Shown: positions 18,717 through 25,828 of the stretch, piece by piece
How the letters are laid out: the number at the start of each line of letters is the position of its first letter
Numbering within the stretch: the stretch's first letter is position 1
Virus record (IMG/VR): IMGVR_UViG_3300046787_000099
Span: 47,974 to 111,973 of that record
DNA from: a virus
DNA: 64,000 nucleotides
Reading direction: 5' to 3' (one strand)
The notes under the pieces: generated by a model
Seen by the model: the letters and a program-made list of their open reading frames with translations, nothing else
The model's database searches: none
Told to the model about the DNA's origin: nothing
Translations under genes and position numbers: made by a program

Positions 18717-20749
18717 TATGTAAACAGTTTACGTTTATACTTGCCTCCACCAGAATTGAACAGACTGGAAGATTCTGTAAATAATTTATTGTTTTTGTTT
18801 CTTTTCTGCATTGACATCACCCTTGCATCACCTGTGCCACCAATTCTTCCCATAATAGGATCCATCTTCATAGCCATAGCTATAGCAAGTTCTGCTGCAA
18901 TGATACGGTCAAAGTTACCCTCCTCATTATACTGTATCATTTCTTCTAACAATACAGGATCAAATATCTTTACCATCCCCTTGGTCTCAGAGATTATGTT
19001 ACCATCATCATCTCTTTCTGTAACAAGAGTTTCCTCTGTATACTTCTTGAGACAGCCATGTAAGAAATCCCTAATCTTCTCTGAGGATCTATGTATACCA
19101 TAGTCACGTCTCACGGTAGTATTAGGTACAATCTCCTTCAACCAATCTGGTTGTCTCTCTAGATAGTGTGCATCATTCTTAGAGATCATGTAATCAATGA
19201 ATGATATCTCATCATTCTCACACAATGTTCTAGCATTGTAATATTTGATAAGAAGTCGTGCTTGCTCCTCCCACGTTTCTTTCTTATCAGGACGTGCACA
19301 GTACGAAGCTACGAACATATCTTGATATTTCTCGCCTGTTAACTGGTGCATCCTTTTATATATGTATACAGAACCTAGTGAACTTGAGTAGGATGACTTA
19401 CCTTGGCGGTATGGATCGACTCCTGCTACATATAGTCCATAAGGAGGTGTATCAATAGGAAACTCATATATCACTACAGGAGCATCCTTTAAATCTGAAT
19501 TCTTAAGAGGGAAGTTGGAGATGGGCAGCTTGTCTGTGAACTCATGCTTAACACCTTCTCCATCATCATATAGCACGACTGGTATTCCTGTACGTTCTTG
19601 TTGTAAGAGTCTGGACTTTTGTCGTTTTGCTCCCTCTATGTCAAATATATTGGTGTCTTCATTCAAGAAGATATCATCCACTTCTTGTGGATAGTACATC
19701 TTCTCCTTTAGATAGGCAACCCTATCACCTGCTTTCTTAAGCCTCTCTAAGTTATCGTTGGTTATTTTTGTGGCAAGCTCTTCATTGGATACTAACATCT
19801 TGATGTTATGAAGATCATCACCCTCTGGTTTGTTTAGATATGCACCAAGAGTTGAATCCTCTTTAGCCTCCATTCTAAACTTATGTGAAATGAACAAACC
19901 GTGTACACGTTGTTCATCTTTTGCATTGTTGTATTCTAAGAAATTGTAGTTACCTACATCAAACATCAAGGACTTAGCGTCCATGAATTTCTTCATATCC
20001 CCACCAGTTCCCGTAAGAATCGGTGCACAACCCCAGCCAAAGGGTGTTGTGAAGCCTGGAACAGCAGCTTGGAAGCCTCGTAGGAAAGATCCCTTACCAA
20101 TTTCATCTATAATTAGTCTTCTAGGCTTTGTACCTGCAATAGCCTCCTCATTATTACCTTCGTCAAGGTTACGTATTAATATCTGTGAGAAGGGGATACG
20201 TTGTCCACCTCTTGTCTTTACACCTAATGTAACCTGGTTCTTCCAGTTATCCTCAACTCTCTGCCACTGCCATGCTTGTGGAAGGTGGTTAAGTCCTTTA
20301 TCTATCTTGTCTGTAATCAGCTTTATATCGGCTGCATTCAGACCAGCAATAATGTTCTGTGAGTTCTCATCAAATGTAGCACCATGTGACACATAAGAAG
20401 CCTCTAGAACAGACTTAGCAAAACGTCTGATTCCTAGAATAACTAATCCCTTACGTTCTTGTTGTGCTCTGTCAATCTCTGTTGACACCACCCATTCATT
20501 ATCACGTAGAGATGGGTTAGCATACTTCTGGGCAATACGTCCATACTCATCAATAACGTCCACCTCTGTATGCCATGCATTGAGATGCCAATATAAGAAG
20601 GGATTAATGTATGTATCCCCCATCATAGCTCCATTCTTGCAGAGCTCTTCATGGAAGGCAAAGAAAGCATCATATTCCTCAGACTCTTTGTCTGGGAGAC
20701 GCTTCTGGCACATCAACCAATCCTTATAATCTATCTTAAGCAGTTCCAC
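18716..20749 (-). CDS. terL: terminase large subunit
   Basis: 677 aa. The ATPase domain shows a deviant Walker A, GIRRFAKS (106-113), Walker B RRLIIDEIG (210-218) and a coupling motif ILTGTGGD (244-251). The nuclease domain begins near VAGVDPYRQG (441-450, D445 as likely metal ligand), with further acidic residues at CENDEISFIDY (510-520). It packages DNA into the procapsid and cuts the concatemer. The longest frame uses GTG at 20749 and overlaps the preceding gene by 14 nt; ATG at 20713 (residue 13) is an alternative. The downstream portal start overlaps its stop. Confidence 0.95.
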   Translation of the reverse strand: MELLKIDYKDWLMCQKRLPDKESEEYDAFFAFHEELCKNGAMMGDTYINPFLYWHLNAWHTEVDVIDEYGRIAQKYANPSLRDNEWVVSTEIDRAQQERKGLVILGIRRFAKSVLEASYVSHGATFDENSQNIIAGLNAADIKLITDKIDKGLNHLPQAWQWQRVEDNWKNQVTLGVKTRGGQRIPFSQILIRNLDEGNNEEAIAGTKPRRLIIDEIGKGSFLRGFQAAVPGFTTPFGWGCAPILTGTGGDMKKFMDAKSLMFDVGNYNFLEYNNAKDEQRVHGLFISHKFRMEAKEDSTLGAYLNKPEGDDLHNIKMLVSNEELATKITNDNLERLKKAGDRVAYLKEKMYYPQEVDDIFLNEDTNIFDIEGAKRQKSRLLQQERTGIPVVLYDDGEGVKHEFTDKLPISNFPLKNSDLKDAPVVIYEFPIDTPPYGLYVAGVDPYRQGKSSYSSSLGSVYIYKRMHQLTGEKYQDMFVASYCARPDKKETWEEQARLLIKYYNARTLCENDEISFIDYMISKNDAHYLERQPDWLKEIVPNTTVRRDYGIHRSSEKIRDFLHGCLKKYTEETLVTERDDDGNIISETKGMVKIFDPVLLEEMIQYNEEGNFDRIIAAELAIAMAMKMDPIMGRIGGTGDARVMSMQKRNKNNKLFTESSSLFNSGGGKYKRKLFT

Positions 20750-21074
20750 TACGTTCCTTTAAAAACTTATCAGCCTTGGATCCTAGAGATGTTCCACCTC
20801 TCACCTCAACTTTTGCCTCTTCTTTCTCTCTCAACTTATCTACCACCTCTAATAACGCAAGATAGTTCTTCATTGTCTCTTGAATGAACTTACCCTGAGC
20901 CTCAATAGATGCAATCACCATAGGTAACATGCCTCCTTTAGCTGTAGGTTTCCATTCAATCCTGTCCTTTAGCTCATGCATTGGGTTAGCATCAACATAT
21001 TGCTTCCATGAAGCTAATTGTTGCTCTGCCCATTCGAGCTCAGTGTTAATGTATGTAGTTTTCTTTAGTGCCAT
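20736..21074 (-). CDS. candidate small terminase subunit
   Basis: 112 aa, helical, with a basic C-terminal tail (GSKADKFLKERSGTA). It lies directly before terL with a 14-nt overlap, the usual place of the small terminase subunit, which recognises the packaging site. A cluster of TTAGTCG repeats lies immediately upstream (21081-21135). I see no clear helix-turn-helix (ELEWAEQQLASWKQYVDAN is one helix candidate), so the assignment is positional. Confidence 0.5.
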   Translation of the reverse strand: MALKKTTYINTELEWAEQQLASWKQYVDANPMHELKDRIEWKPTAKGGMLPMVIASIEAQGKFIQETMKNYLALLEVVDKLREKEEAKVEVRGGTSLGSKADKFLKERSGTA

Positions 21075-21080
21075 AATAGC

Positions 21081-21135
21081 TTAGTCGTTTTACTTAGTCG
21101 GACTTAGTCGTTCACCGACCAAGTCAACCGACCTA
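21081..21135. repeat. TTAGTCG repeat cluster with hairpin
   Basis: TTAGTCG occurs at 21081-21087, 21094-21100 and 21104-21110. CTTAGTCG (21103-21110) can pair with CGACCAAG (21116-21123), and CCGACC recurs just after. The cluster fills the 58-nt gap between two genes in the packaging region. It could be a protein-binding site such as a packaging site or an operator. Confidence 0.5.
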
Positions 21136-21414
21136 GTTGTCTATATCCTCTTCATCCTCCTGCAATATAGTGTGAAGATTCATACCTTCTTTCACTATCT
21201 TATCTATCTCTGTATCATCAGGATGGGGAACGTCAAGGGTGAGCTGTGATTTGTACTTATTGAGAGCATATAGCATCTCTTTGTCTGTCATACCCCAAAT
21301 GTCTTTGTAATCATCAAGGGCTGTGTCTAAATGTCTACCTAGATTGTAGCTAGGGAACGCTTCTTTGAGTTCTATTAGAACAGAAAGGATTTGTTCGTAT
21401 GCTGTCGGTTTCAT
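21133..21414 (-). CDS. small acidic protein, unknown
   Basis: 93 aa. It starts with ATG at 21414, overlapping the preceding stop by 4 nt (ATGA coupling). The N-terminus is helical (YEQILSVLIELKEAFPSYNL), the rest charged, ending in the acidic stretch QEDEEDIDN. The gene belongs to the small-gene string between the IHF-like protein and the terminase genes. No family recognised. Confidence 0.75.
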   Translation of the reverse strand: MKPTAYEQILSVLIELKEAFPSYNLGRHLDTALDDYKDIWGMTDKEMLYALNKYKSQLTLDVPHPDDTEIDKIVKEGMNLHTILQEDEEDIDN

Positions 21415-21683
21415 AGCAATTGGTTTAAATCATCATCAGACAACTTGTTGGCCGTTATCTTAATATCTAATATATCCTCCTCATCATCCTCTAATGCATC
21501 TTCTACATTTGCTAATGCCTCCTCAGACATGTACTCCTTTGTGAATGTAATTGTCATCCTATCATCTTCTGTCGGATCCTCAGGAGCTAACAAATCAATA
21601 TAGTCCACACCCTTATTATATAGGTCTGTAAGAATCTCTATCAAATCGTCCAAAGGAACCTTCTTTATAATAGGTCTGTTCAT
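21411..21683 (-). CDS. small acidic protein, unknown
   Basis: 90 aa from ATG 21683 (MNRPIIKKVPLDDLIEILTD), which overlaps the previous stop by ATGA. A longer frame to 21746 lies inside the zinc-protein gene and is unlikely. The first 30 residues form a helix, followed by a beta segment DDRMTITFTKEYM and an acidic helical end. Unknown function; probably co-translated with its neighbours. Confidence 0.75.
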   Translation of the reverse strand: MNRPIIKKVPLDDLIEILTDLYNKGVDYIDLLAPEDPTEDDRMTITFTKEYMSEEALANVEDALEDDEEDILDIKITANKLSDDDLNQLL

Positions 21684-21958
21684 AGCTTTCTCAATTCTTC
21701 GTTTTCTTCGTCTGTGACATGTGCCTTCCAGAAACTCTTCGGACACTCACACGACATACACTTAGTCTTTGCTGACAACGGACATCCACAATCTGTGCAA
21801 TGCTCATCTATACGTATAGAAGCATGCTTGCTAGAATGATATGCACAATCTCTACAAATTTGTAGACGTTCCTGAGACACTATCTTGATTGTCTCCTTCA
21901 TCTTGGCAGGTGGAACTAACTTGTTCCTCCAGCCCTCGTAAATCTCTGAGAAATTCAT
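21680..21958 (-). CDS. zinc-ribbon protein
   Basis: 92 aa. Eight Cys, mostly in CxxC pairs (CRDC at 35-38, CTDCGC at 54-59, CMSCEC at 68-73), suggest one or two zinc ribbons; flanks are basic and helical. It overlaps the end of the IHF-like gene by about 107 nt, an unusually long overlap, yet both frames look protein-like. Such small zinc proteins bind DNA or partner proteins; the target is unknown. Confidence 0.75.
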   Translation of the reverse strand: MNFSEIYEGWRNKLVPPAKMKETIKIVSQERLQICRDCAYHSSKHASIRIDEHCTDCGCPLSAKTKCMSCECPKSFWKAHVTDEENEELRKL

Positions 21959-22295
21959 CGCTTATGTTTGGTTTAAGTAAAGCTATGTTGTCCACCATAT
22001 CATTATATATAAGGGTGGCTTTTCTTATTTGTTCTGCTGTTGCCTCTGGATGGTTGATGATTGAGAACATGTCATGCTTCTTAATCAAATACGTCTTTAA
22101 TCTCCTGGCAGCTTTCTTCTCATTGAACATGAATTTACCAAATCCACTGATTTCGACACTCTTATTGGTGTCCATGGCTTGGTTAGCAGAAATGAACTGA
22201 TGATTAATAACAGCCTCAATAGTCTTCTCAGCAACTAACAGCTTACTAGCTATTGTCCTGATCAAAAACTCCTTATCTGTCATTGGTCTAGCCAT
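21852..22295 (-). CDS. IHF/HU-like DNA-binding protein
   Basis: 147 aa. The segment NKSVEISGFGKFMFNEKKAAR (about 44-64) matches the strand-turn core of HU/IHF proteins (VEIxGFGxF) preceded by the helical pair FLIRTIASKL and IEAVINHQFISANQAM. A C-terminal helical extension (about 70-147) is not found in cellular HU. IHF-like subunits encoded near the terminase are a hallmark of crAss-like phages and bend DNA during replication, transcription or packaging. It overlaps the wHTH gene by 8 nt and the zinc-protein gene at its end. Confidence 0.85.
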   Translation of the reverse strand: MARPMTDKEFLIRTIASKLLVAEKTIEAVINHQFISANQAMDTNKSVEISGFGKFMFNEKKAARRLKTYLIKKHDMFSIINHPEATAEQIRKATLIYNDMVDNIALLKPNISDEFLRDLRGLEEQVSSTCQDEGDNQDSVSGTSTNL

Positions 22296-22650
22296 TGTGT
22301 TCCATCTTTAATTCTAACGTAATGTTCTGGTCGAATGGAAGAAGGATCACTGGATTCACCTTTATCTTCGTTCCATCCTTCACAAACACTCCTATACGCT
22401 TTAATTTGCTTATGATGTTATTGATTGTAGGGGATGTGGAGTTGTACTTGTTGCAGAAATCCTCTCTAATGTTAGAATAAGAAATGTTTCCTCTTATGGC
22501 TGTGAATGCTACCAACTGTATCTCTCTCTGTGTGAGTTTGAGATCATTGATTGTTGACAACATTGAATAATACTTCTCTGCCATAGCATAATCATCCTCC
22601 ACTTTACGTAAGAACTTCTGGACAATTATCTTCTTGCTACTAGTTTCCAT
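22288..22650 (-). CDS. winged-helix-like regulator, first gene of left arm
   Basis: 120 aa. LTQREIQLVAFTAIRG (about 39-54) followed by TSPTINNIISKLKRIGVFVK (about 72-91) looks like a winged helix-turn-helix: a helix, a recognition helix beginning TINNIISKL, and a wing. It is the first gene of the leftward arm, only 7-10 nt from the predicted transcription start, so its mRNA would be almost leaderless. I infer a DNA-binding regulator or replication factor; binding to the palindrome at 22682-22712 would make it autoregulatory. Confidence 0.7.
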   Translation of the reverse strand: METSSKKIIVQKFLRKVEDDYAMAEKYYSMLSTINDLKLTQREIQLVAFTAIRGNISYSNIREDFCNKYNSTSPTINNIISKLKRIGVFVKDGTKIKVNPVILLPFDQNITLELKMEHNG

Positions 22651-22663
22651 ATTTAGTTTGTGG

Positions 22664-22693
22664 CAAATATATGTATAATGTTTGGAATATCAA
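22664..22693 (-). promoter_or_regulatory. leftward promoter, Bacteroidota type
   Basis: On the minus strand TTG (22691-22693) is followed after exactly 19 nt by TATATTTG (22664-22671). This fits the primary sigma-factor consensus of Bacteroidota (TTG, 17-20 nt, TANNTTTG at -7). The start of transcription would fall near 22657, only a few bases before the ATG at 22650. Confidence 0.75.
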
Positions 22694-22712
22694 TGTATGA
22701 GAAATATTCCAA
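22682..22712. promoter_or_regulatory. operator-like 9-bp inverted repeat
   Basis: TTGGAATAT (22682-22690) and ATATTCCAA (22704-22712) form a perfect 9-bp inverted repeat with a 13-nt spacer, overlapping the -33 element of the leftward promoter. The right half lies near the -33 region expected for the rightward -7 box. This suggests one regulator controls both arms. Confidence 0.6.
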
Positions 22713-22728
22713 TGCTATATTATGCATT

Positions 22729-22736
22729 TATTTTTG
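22729..22736 (+). promoter_or_regulatory. candidate rightward -7 box
   Basis: TATTTTTG matches TANNTTTG, but no TTG is found 17-20 nt upstream, so the promoter would be weak or need an activator. The palindrome TTGTATATACAA (22734-22745) covers the predicted start site. If used, it gives a leader of about 350 nt before the ATG at 23091. Confidence 0.4.
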
Positions 22737-23090
22737 TATATACAAGAGAAACAGAGAATAATAACAGATCAATAGTAAGTTCCCTAATGATATAGTTGGA
22801 AAGGTTTCTACTCTTAAACTTGAAACCTAAACCAAAACTCCTATATGTATTGAGTTGTAATAGTATCATAACTGTTGGGTTTTAGTATGGCCCCCCCTTT
22901 ATCCCCCCCAAAGATAACTAATAAATTTATTACTATCCAAATGTAGGGGTGGGGCTTGAATGAAATTTTTTTCTAAATAGGGGGGCCTGTTGTGTTAATG
23001 AGAGAGGAGACCACTTCCAACAGAGACCCCTCCCATAACTTGGCAGGTTGGGGTAGTCCCCCTGCTTTAACATTTAAACAATCAAAAACA

Positions 23091-23519
23091 ATGGCACTTA
23101 ATTGGAAAAAATTAGAAGAGGTTCAAGGCAACATCAACTCAATCGGAACTTTGCAAGAACTAGCAGGAACAGGAGCAACGCTTCGTCTTAACAAGAACAG
23201 CTTGGAGAACAAAGCAACTGATGCTCCACGTCTTGTTGTTACAGTAATTAACAAGGCAGGCATGGCTGATAGAGTATTGTGCTCTCCTGCTGTTAGTCGT
23301 GGCTTGCGTGCTAAGACTATCAAGGTTGGTCAGTTGTTAGCATTTCCTATCACTGAGCAAGTAACTCGCACTGTTGATGAAGAGACAGGAGCATTTGTTA
23401 CTATCAACGTAATCACGATGCCAGCATCAGAATCAATTGACATCAATGTTGATAACATTGTTGTTGAAGCATTCAAGACAGAAGGTGCTCTTAATCCTGA
23501 GGAGTTCTTAGTATTCTAG
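23091..23519 (+). CDS. first rightward gene, unknown 142-aa protein
   Basis: ATG 23091 (MALNWKKLEEVQGNINSIGT) is preceded by the A-rich leader typical of this phage; extending the frame to 22992 is possible but starts in the structured leader. The protein has a helical N-terminus and a beta-rich body (RLVVTVINKAGMADRVLCSP) ending in an acidic, hydrophobic tail (LNPEEFLVF). A strong hairpin terminator follows 6 nt after the stop, so it is probably made from its own abundant short mRNA, early in infection. Family not recognised. Confidence 0.8.
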   Translation: MALNWKKLEEVQGNINSIGTLQELAGTGATLRLNKNSLENKATDAPRLVVTVINKAGMADRVLCSPAVSRGLRAKTIKVGQLLAFPITEQVTRTVDEETGAFVTINVITMPASESIDINVDNIVVEAFKTEGALNPEEFLVF

Positions 23520-23525
23520 TAATTT

Positions 23526-23556
23526 GAGGGAGCCTTCGGGCTCTCTCTTTCTTTCA
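23526..23556 (+). terminator. strong rho-independent terminator
   Basis: GAGGGAGCC (23526-23534) pairs with GGCTCTCTC (23539-23547) around a TTCG tetraloop, followed by TTTCTTTC. The start codon of the next small gene is only 22 nt further. Confidence 0.85.
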
Positions 23557-23578
23557 TTCACACAAAACAACTAACAAG

Positions 23579-23728
23579 ATGAAGAAGCCCATCGCAAAAG
23601 AGTTTGATAAGTCTATAATAAAAGGAATGCTTCACATTCCAGGAGTTAATGACGAAGCATTTAATAAGTGGTTAGCAAGCAGAAAACCTGCTAATACCTC
23701 TAATAACCTTTGGTATCAACTTTCTTAA
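23579..23728 (+). CDS. 49-aa protein, unknown
   Basis: ATG 23579: MKKPIAKEFDKSIIKGMLHI followed by PGVNDEAFNKWLASRKPANT. It is flanked by hairpins on both sides (23526-23547 and 23729-23756), has the A-rich leader CAAAACAACTAACAAG, and shows a normal mix of codons. The DEAFNKWLASRK segment looks like a short helix. Probably an early mini-protein; function unknown. Confidence 0.65.
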   Translation: MKKPIAKEFDKSIIKGMLHIPGVNDEAFNKWLASRKPANTSNNLWYQLS

Positions 23729-23760
23729 TGTAGCACAAGCCCTTCGGGGCTCTACATTAT
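23729..23760 (+). terminator. rho-independent terminator
   Basis: GCCC (23739-23742) TTCG GGGC (23747-23750) forms the core, extended by TGTAG (23729-23733) with CTACA (23752-23756), then TTATATA. It starts directly at the stop of the 49-aa gene. Confidence 0.7.
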
Positions 23761-23821
23761 ATATAGGGTGGGAAAGAGTTTCATCAGGGTGGGTAGTGAA
23801 AAAGAAGGACATTAACAAAAA

Positions 23822-23881
23822 TGATGCTATTTTACCATTGCTCCTTAGGGAGAAATAAACTTTTGGGGTAAAATAGCATCA
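23822..23881. repeat. perfect 15-bp inverted repeat
   Basis: TGATGCTATTTTACC (23822-23836) is exactly repeated in reverse complement at 23867-23881. The 30-nt loop contains a small stem CTCC TTA GGAG. It lies in the 268-nt gap before the gene at 23997. No T run follows, so a protein-binding site or an RNA structure is more likely than a terminator. Confidence 0.6.
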
Positions 23882-23996
23882 GAATATATGTTTAGTGAGT
23901 ATGAAAACACGCACGTGGAGACAGTGATAGGTAAAAGGTGGTGTTGGATGAGTGGTTGAAATACATAATTGAGTAGAAATATATAGCAATAACAAT

Positions 23997-24251
23997 ATGA
24001 TAAGAGTAGAGAGTATAGAAGTTCCTATATATGATATGGAAGAGTTTGATACATATATAGAAGATAGACTTAATCATTATACAGTTATGTATACAGATCA
24101 ATTAGATGATCCTGATGATTTCTGGGATGATGAAGATGTTGCACATTGGCAACACATGATTACACACTATCAGAAGGTGTTATTACATCTACGTTCTACA
24201 TATACAGATAAGAATGGTAGTATAAGAGAAGAGTTTCTTGATTTAATTTAA
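23997..24251 (+). CDS. small acidic protein, unknown
   Basis: 84 aa, ATG at 23997 (MIRVESIEVPIYDMEEFDTY). It is strongly acidic in the middle (DQLDDPDDFWDDED), then has His/Trp-rich helices (VAHWQHMITHYQKVLLHLRS). Small acidic phage proteins often mimic DNA or inhibit host enzymes, but nothing specific is visible. It stands alone, with the 15-bp inverted repeat upstream and a 350-nt gene-free stretch downstream. Confidence 0.7.
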   Translation: MIRVESIEVPIYDMEEFDTYIEDRLNHYTVMYTDQLDDPDDFWDDEDVAHWQHMITHYQKVLLHLRSTYTDKNGSIREEFLDLI

Positions 24252-24600
24252 GTCTTTGTCCTGAGCATGACATTACACATAGTAAACTGCTCACATTAAT
24301 GCATCATTCTATCTTCCCAAGGGATAGCAATTGTAATACCATCAAGCTGTTTGATGTAACGTTCTTCAAATGTTAAAGCAATGGATTAACTAGTACATAT
24401 ATACTAGAGTTGTTACAATTGAATGCAGAGGGGATATTAACACAAGTACATCGTTGAAATACATGTTTGTACAAAGCATAGCATAAGTGCTGATGAAACA
24501 ATGCTGGTATGGGTAGACAACGATACTCACACATACATTGAGAGATGTATATTTATAAACATTTTTGTTTACATATTATTCACATACAATCAATAAAGAC
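24252..24600. other. gene-free stretch with leader elements
   Basis: 349 nt without a credible gene. It contains TAAACTGCTCAC (24283-24294), repeated exactly at 25043-25054 upstream of another small gene. A minus-strand stretch around 24298-24375 reads like the end of a coding sequence (FEERYIKQLDGITIAIPWED then MMH and stop) but has no start codon, so it may be a gene remnant. The last 35 nt form the leader of the next gene. Confidence 0.5.
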
Positions 24601-24966
24601 ATGATAACTATCAAACAAGAATTACTAACACATATACATACTATCAATATGTATAAACTACAAGAAGATAAGAATGCACACATTATAGATTGGACAATGA
24701 TCTGTTGTGCTGATATCTTTATGGAGACTGATGGGGATGATATACATGTATTTCATCGCATCAACGAAGAGTCTGAAGAACAATGGAATCAGTTCTTAAA
24801 TAAGCTAGACTTTGAGCATGATGATGAATCTTCAAGATATGCACTTAAGGGTACTGTTTGGTATGCAGATGGTACATGGTCAAAATATGGCTATGACTAC
24901 GAAATGATGTATGGTTCTTGGAATTGGAGAGAGGTTCCTATGATACCTGATTATCTGCATCAATGA
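24601..24966 (+). CDS. Trp-rich acidic protein, unknown
   Basis: 121 aa from ATG 24601 (MITIKQELLTHIHTINMYKL); the frame extends upstream only through a TTG. The leader carries ATTATTCACATACAATCAAT, close to the leaders of other rightward genes. The C-terminal third is rich in Trp, Tyr and Gly (TVWYADGTWSKYGYDYEMMY) and probably forms a compact beta unit. Family not recognised. Confidence 0.75.
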   Translation: MITIKQELLTHIHTINMYKLQEDKNAHIIDWTMICCADIFMETDGDDIHVFHRINEESEEQWNQFLNKLDFEHDDESSRYALKGTVWYADGTWSKYGYDYEMMYGSWNWREVPMIPDYLHQ

Positions 24967-25077
24967 TATTGTAATATGTTCCAGGCAAAACTATTCATCC
25001 TGTAAAGCAATAGTTTAATTACAATTGTGCTAAGCAACACACTAAACTGCTCACTTTTACAATCAATCAATAAAAAC

Positions 25078-25272
25078 ATGGCAAATAAGCTTTTAACACC
25101 AGAACAGACAGAACAACTAGGAGAATATGGTTGGGATGTAGTTCCTGAATGTGGATACATTATATTGTATCAAAATGAAATGACACATGATGCATGGGAT
25201 GCATTGTGTTATCATCTAGGAGTTGATGATGATAGAGAGTATGTTAAAGTATTATATGTAGGAGTTCAATAA
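25078..25272 (+). CDS. 64-aa protein, unknown
   Basis: ATG 25078 (MANKLLTPEQTEQLGEYGWD); an upstream GTG at 25027 lies in the leader and is rejected. The leader includes TAAACTGCTCAC and ACAATCAATCAATAAAAAC, shared with the gene at 24601. The protein is acidic, with a helix followed by a short beta region (YGWDVVPECGYIILYQNEMT) and a DDDREYVKVLYVG end. Role unknown; likely an early accessory protein. Confidence 0.7.
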   Translation: MANKLLTPEQTEQLGEYGWDVVPECGYIILYQNEMTHDAWDALCYHLGVDDDREYVKVLYVGVQ

Positions 25273-25294
25273 CAATTTAAACACACACAATCAA

Positions 25295-25564
25295 ATGAAA
25301 AAGTTATTATTACTGACAGCTATGGCTGTTACATTATTGAGCTGTTCTGAAAGAGATAGAGCAGTTACATTATCAAATGGTTCTGTTATTAGAGCAGAGA
25401 TAGTAGATGATGTTCCTAGAAATATTGGTACAAAGGTATGTGTCAAGAGATTTGGTACACGTAATTGGATAATCTGTGCTAATGGTGAAATGATGGATAC
25501 AGCTATTACATCTCCTATTTTAATTGTTTATTCAACAGGTTATGTTAAATCATATTTGGACTAA
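25295..25564 (+). CDS. small lipoprotein
   Basis: 89 aa. MKKLLLLTAMAVTLLSCSER is a clear type II signal peptide with the lipobox LLSC at residues 14-17, so the mature protein of about 73 residues begins at Cys17 and is lipid-anchored. The mature part is beta-rich with a few Cys (VCVKRFGTRNWIICANGEMM). Phage lipoproteins of this size often block superinfection or protect the envelope; that role is inferred. The gene lies beside a small membrane-protein gene (25577-25738). Confidence 0.8.
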   Translation: MKKLLLLTAMAVTLLSCSERDRAVTLSNGSVIRAEIVDDVPRNIGTKVCVKRFGTRNWIICANGEMMDTAITSPILIVYSTGYVKSYLD

Positions 25565-25576
25565 TAATATAGCATT

Positions 25577-25738
25577 ATGAGAAAGATAGAGACATTAGTA
25601 TGGACATTATTGTGTGTGATGATGATAGCAAACTTTGCATGGATGGCCTTCATTGGTCATTCATGGAGTGCTGTTGTATCAGGCATATTGGCATTAGTAT
25701 TCTTTAGAATAGTAATACTATCAATTAAAGAGAATTAG
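25577..25738 (+). CDS. 53-aa two-helix membrane protein
   Basis: ATG 25577. The protein has two hydrophobic segments, about residues 6-25 (TLVWTLLCVMMIANFAWMAF) and 30-49 (WSAVVSGILALVFFRIVILS), with a Gly-His turn and a charged C-terminus SIKEN. It starts 12 nt after the lipoprotein stop, so the two probably form an envelope-acting pair. Exclusion, antiholin or lysis-timing roles are possible; nothing in the sequence chooses between them. Confidence 0.7.
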   Translation: MRKIETLVWTLLCVMMIANFAWMAFIGHSWSAVVSGILALVFFRIVILSIKEN

Positions 25739-25761
25739 GGTTAAATGACGCATGACTGCAT

Positions 25762-25795
25762 AAAGGGCTAGACTTATAGACTAGCTCTTTATATT
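25762..25795 (+). terminator. hairpin between small genes
   Basis: AAAGGGCTAG (25762-25771) pairs with CTAGCTCTTT (25781-25790), then ATATT. It is followed by TTTATTCACATTTTAA and the next ATG at 25829, the same order as at 37403-37455. Confidence 0.75.
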
Positions 25796-25828
25796 AATCT
25801 ATTTATTCACATTTTAAATAACACAATC

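Larger units (their letters stand above)
22651..23090. promoter_or_regulatory. divergent control region between the two arms
   Basis: 440 bp without a gene, between the first leftward and first rightward genes. It holds the leftward promoter (22664-22693), a 9-bp inverted repeat, a candidate rightward -7 box, two perfect palindromes (TTGTATATACAA at 22734-22745, TAATAAATTTATTA at 22919-22932), and C- and G-runs at 22889-22909 and 22946-22986 that can pair with each other in the rightward transcript. Confidence 0.75.

Noticed and set aside
18624-19103. 159-codon plus-strand frame opposite terL and portal
   Set aside because: Antisense to two confidently assigned genes, with no leader and no spacing logic.
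22992-23090. 33-codon N-terminal extension of the first rightward gene
   Set aside because: The frame is open but falls in the structured leader; the ATG at 23091 has the A-rich leader used by other genes.
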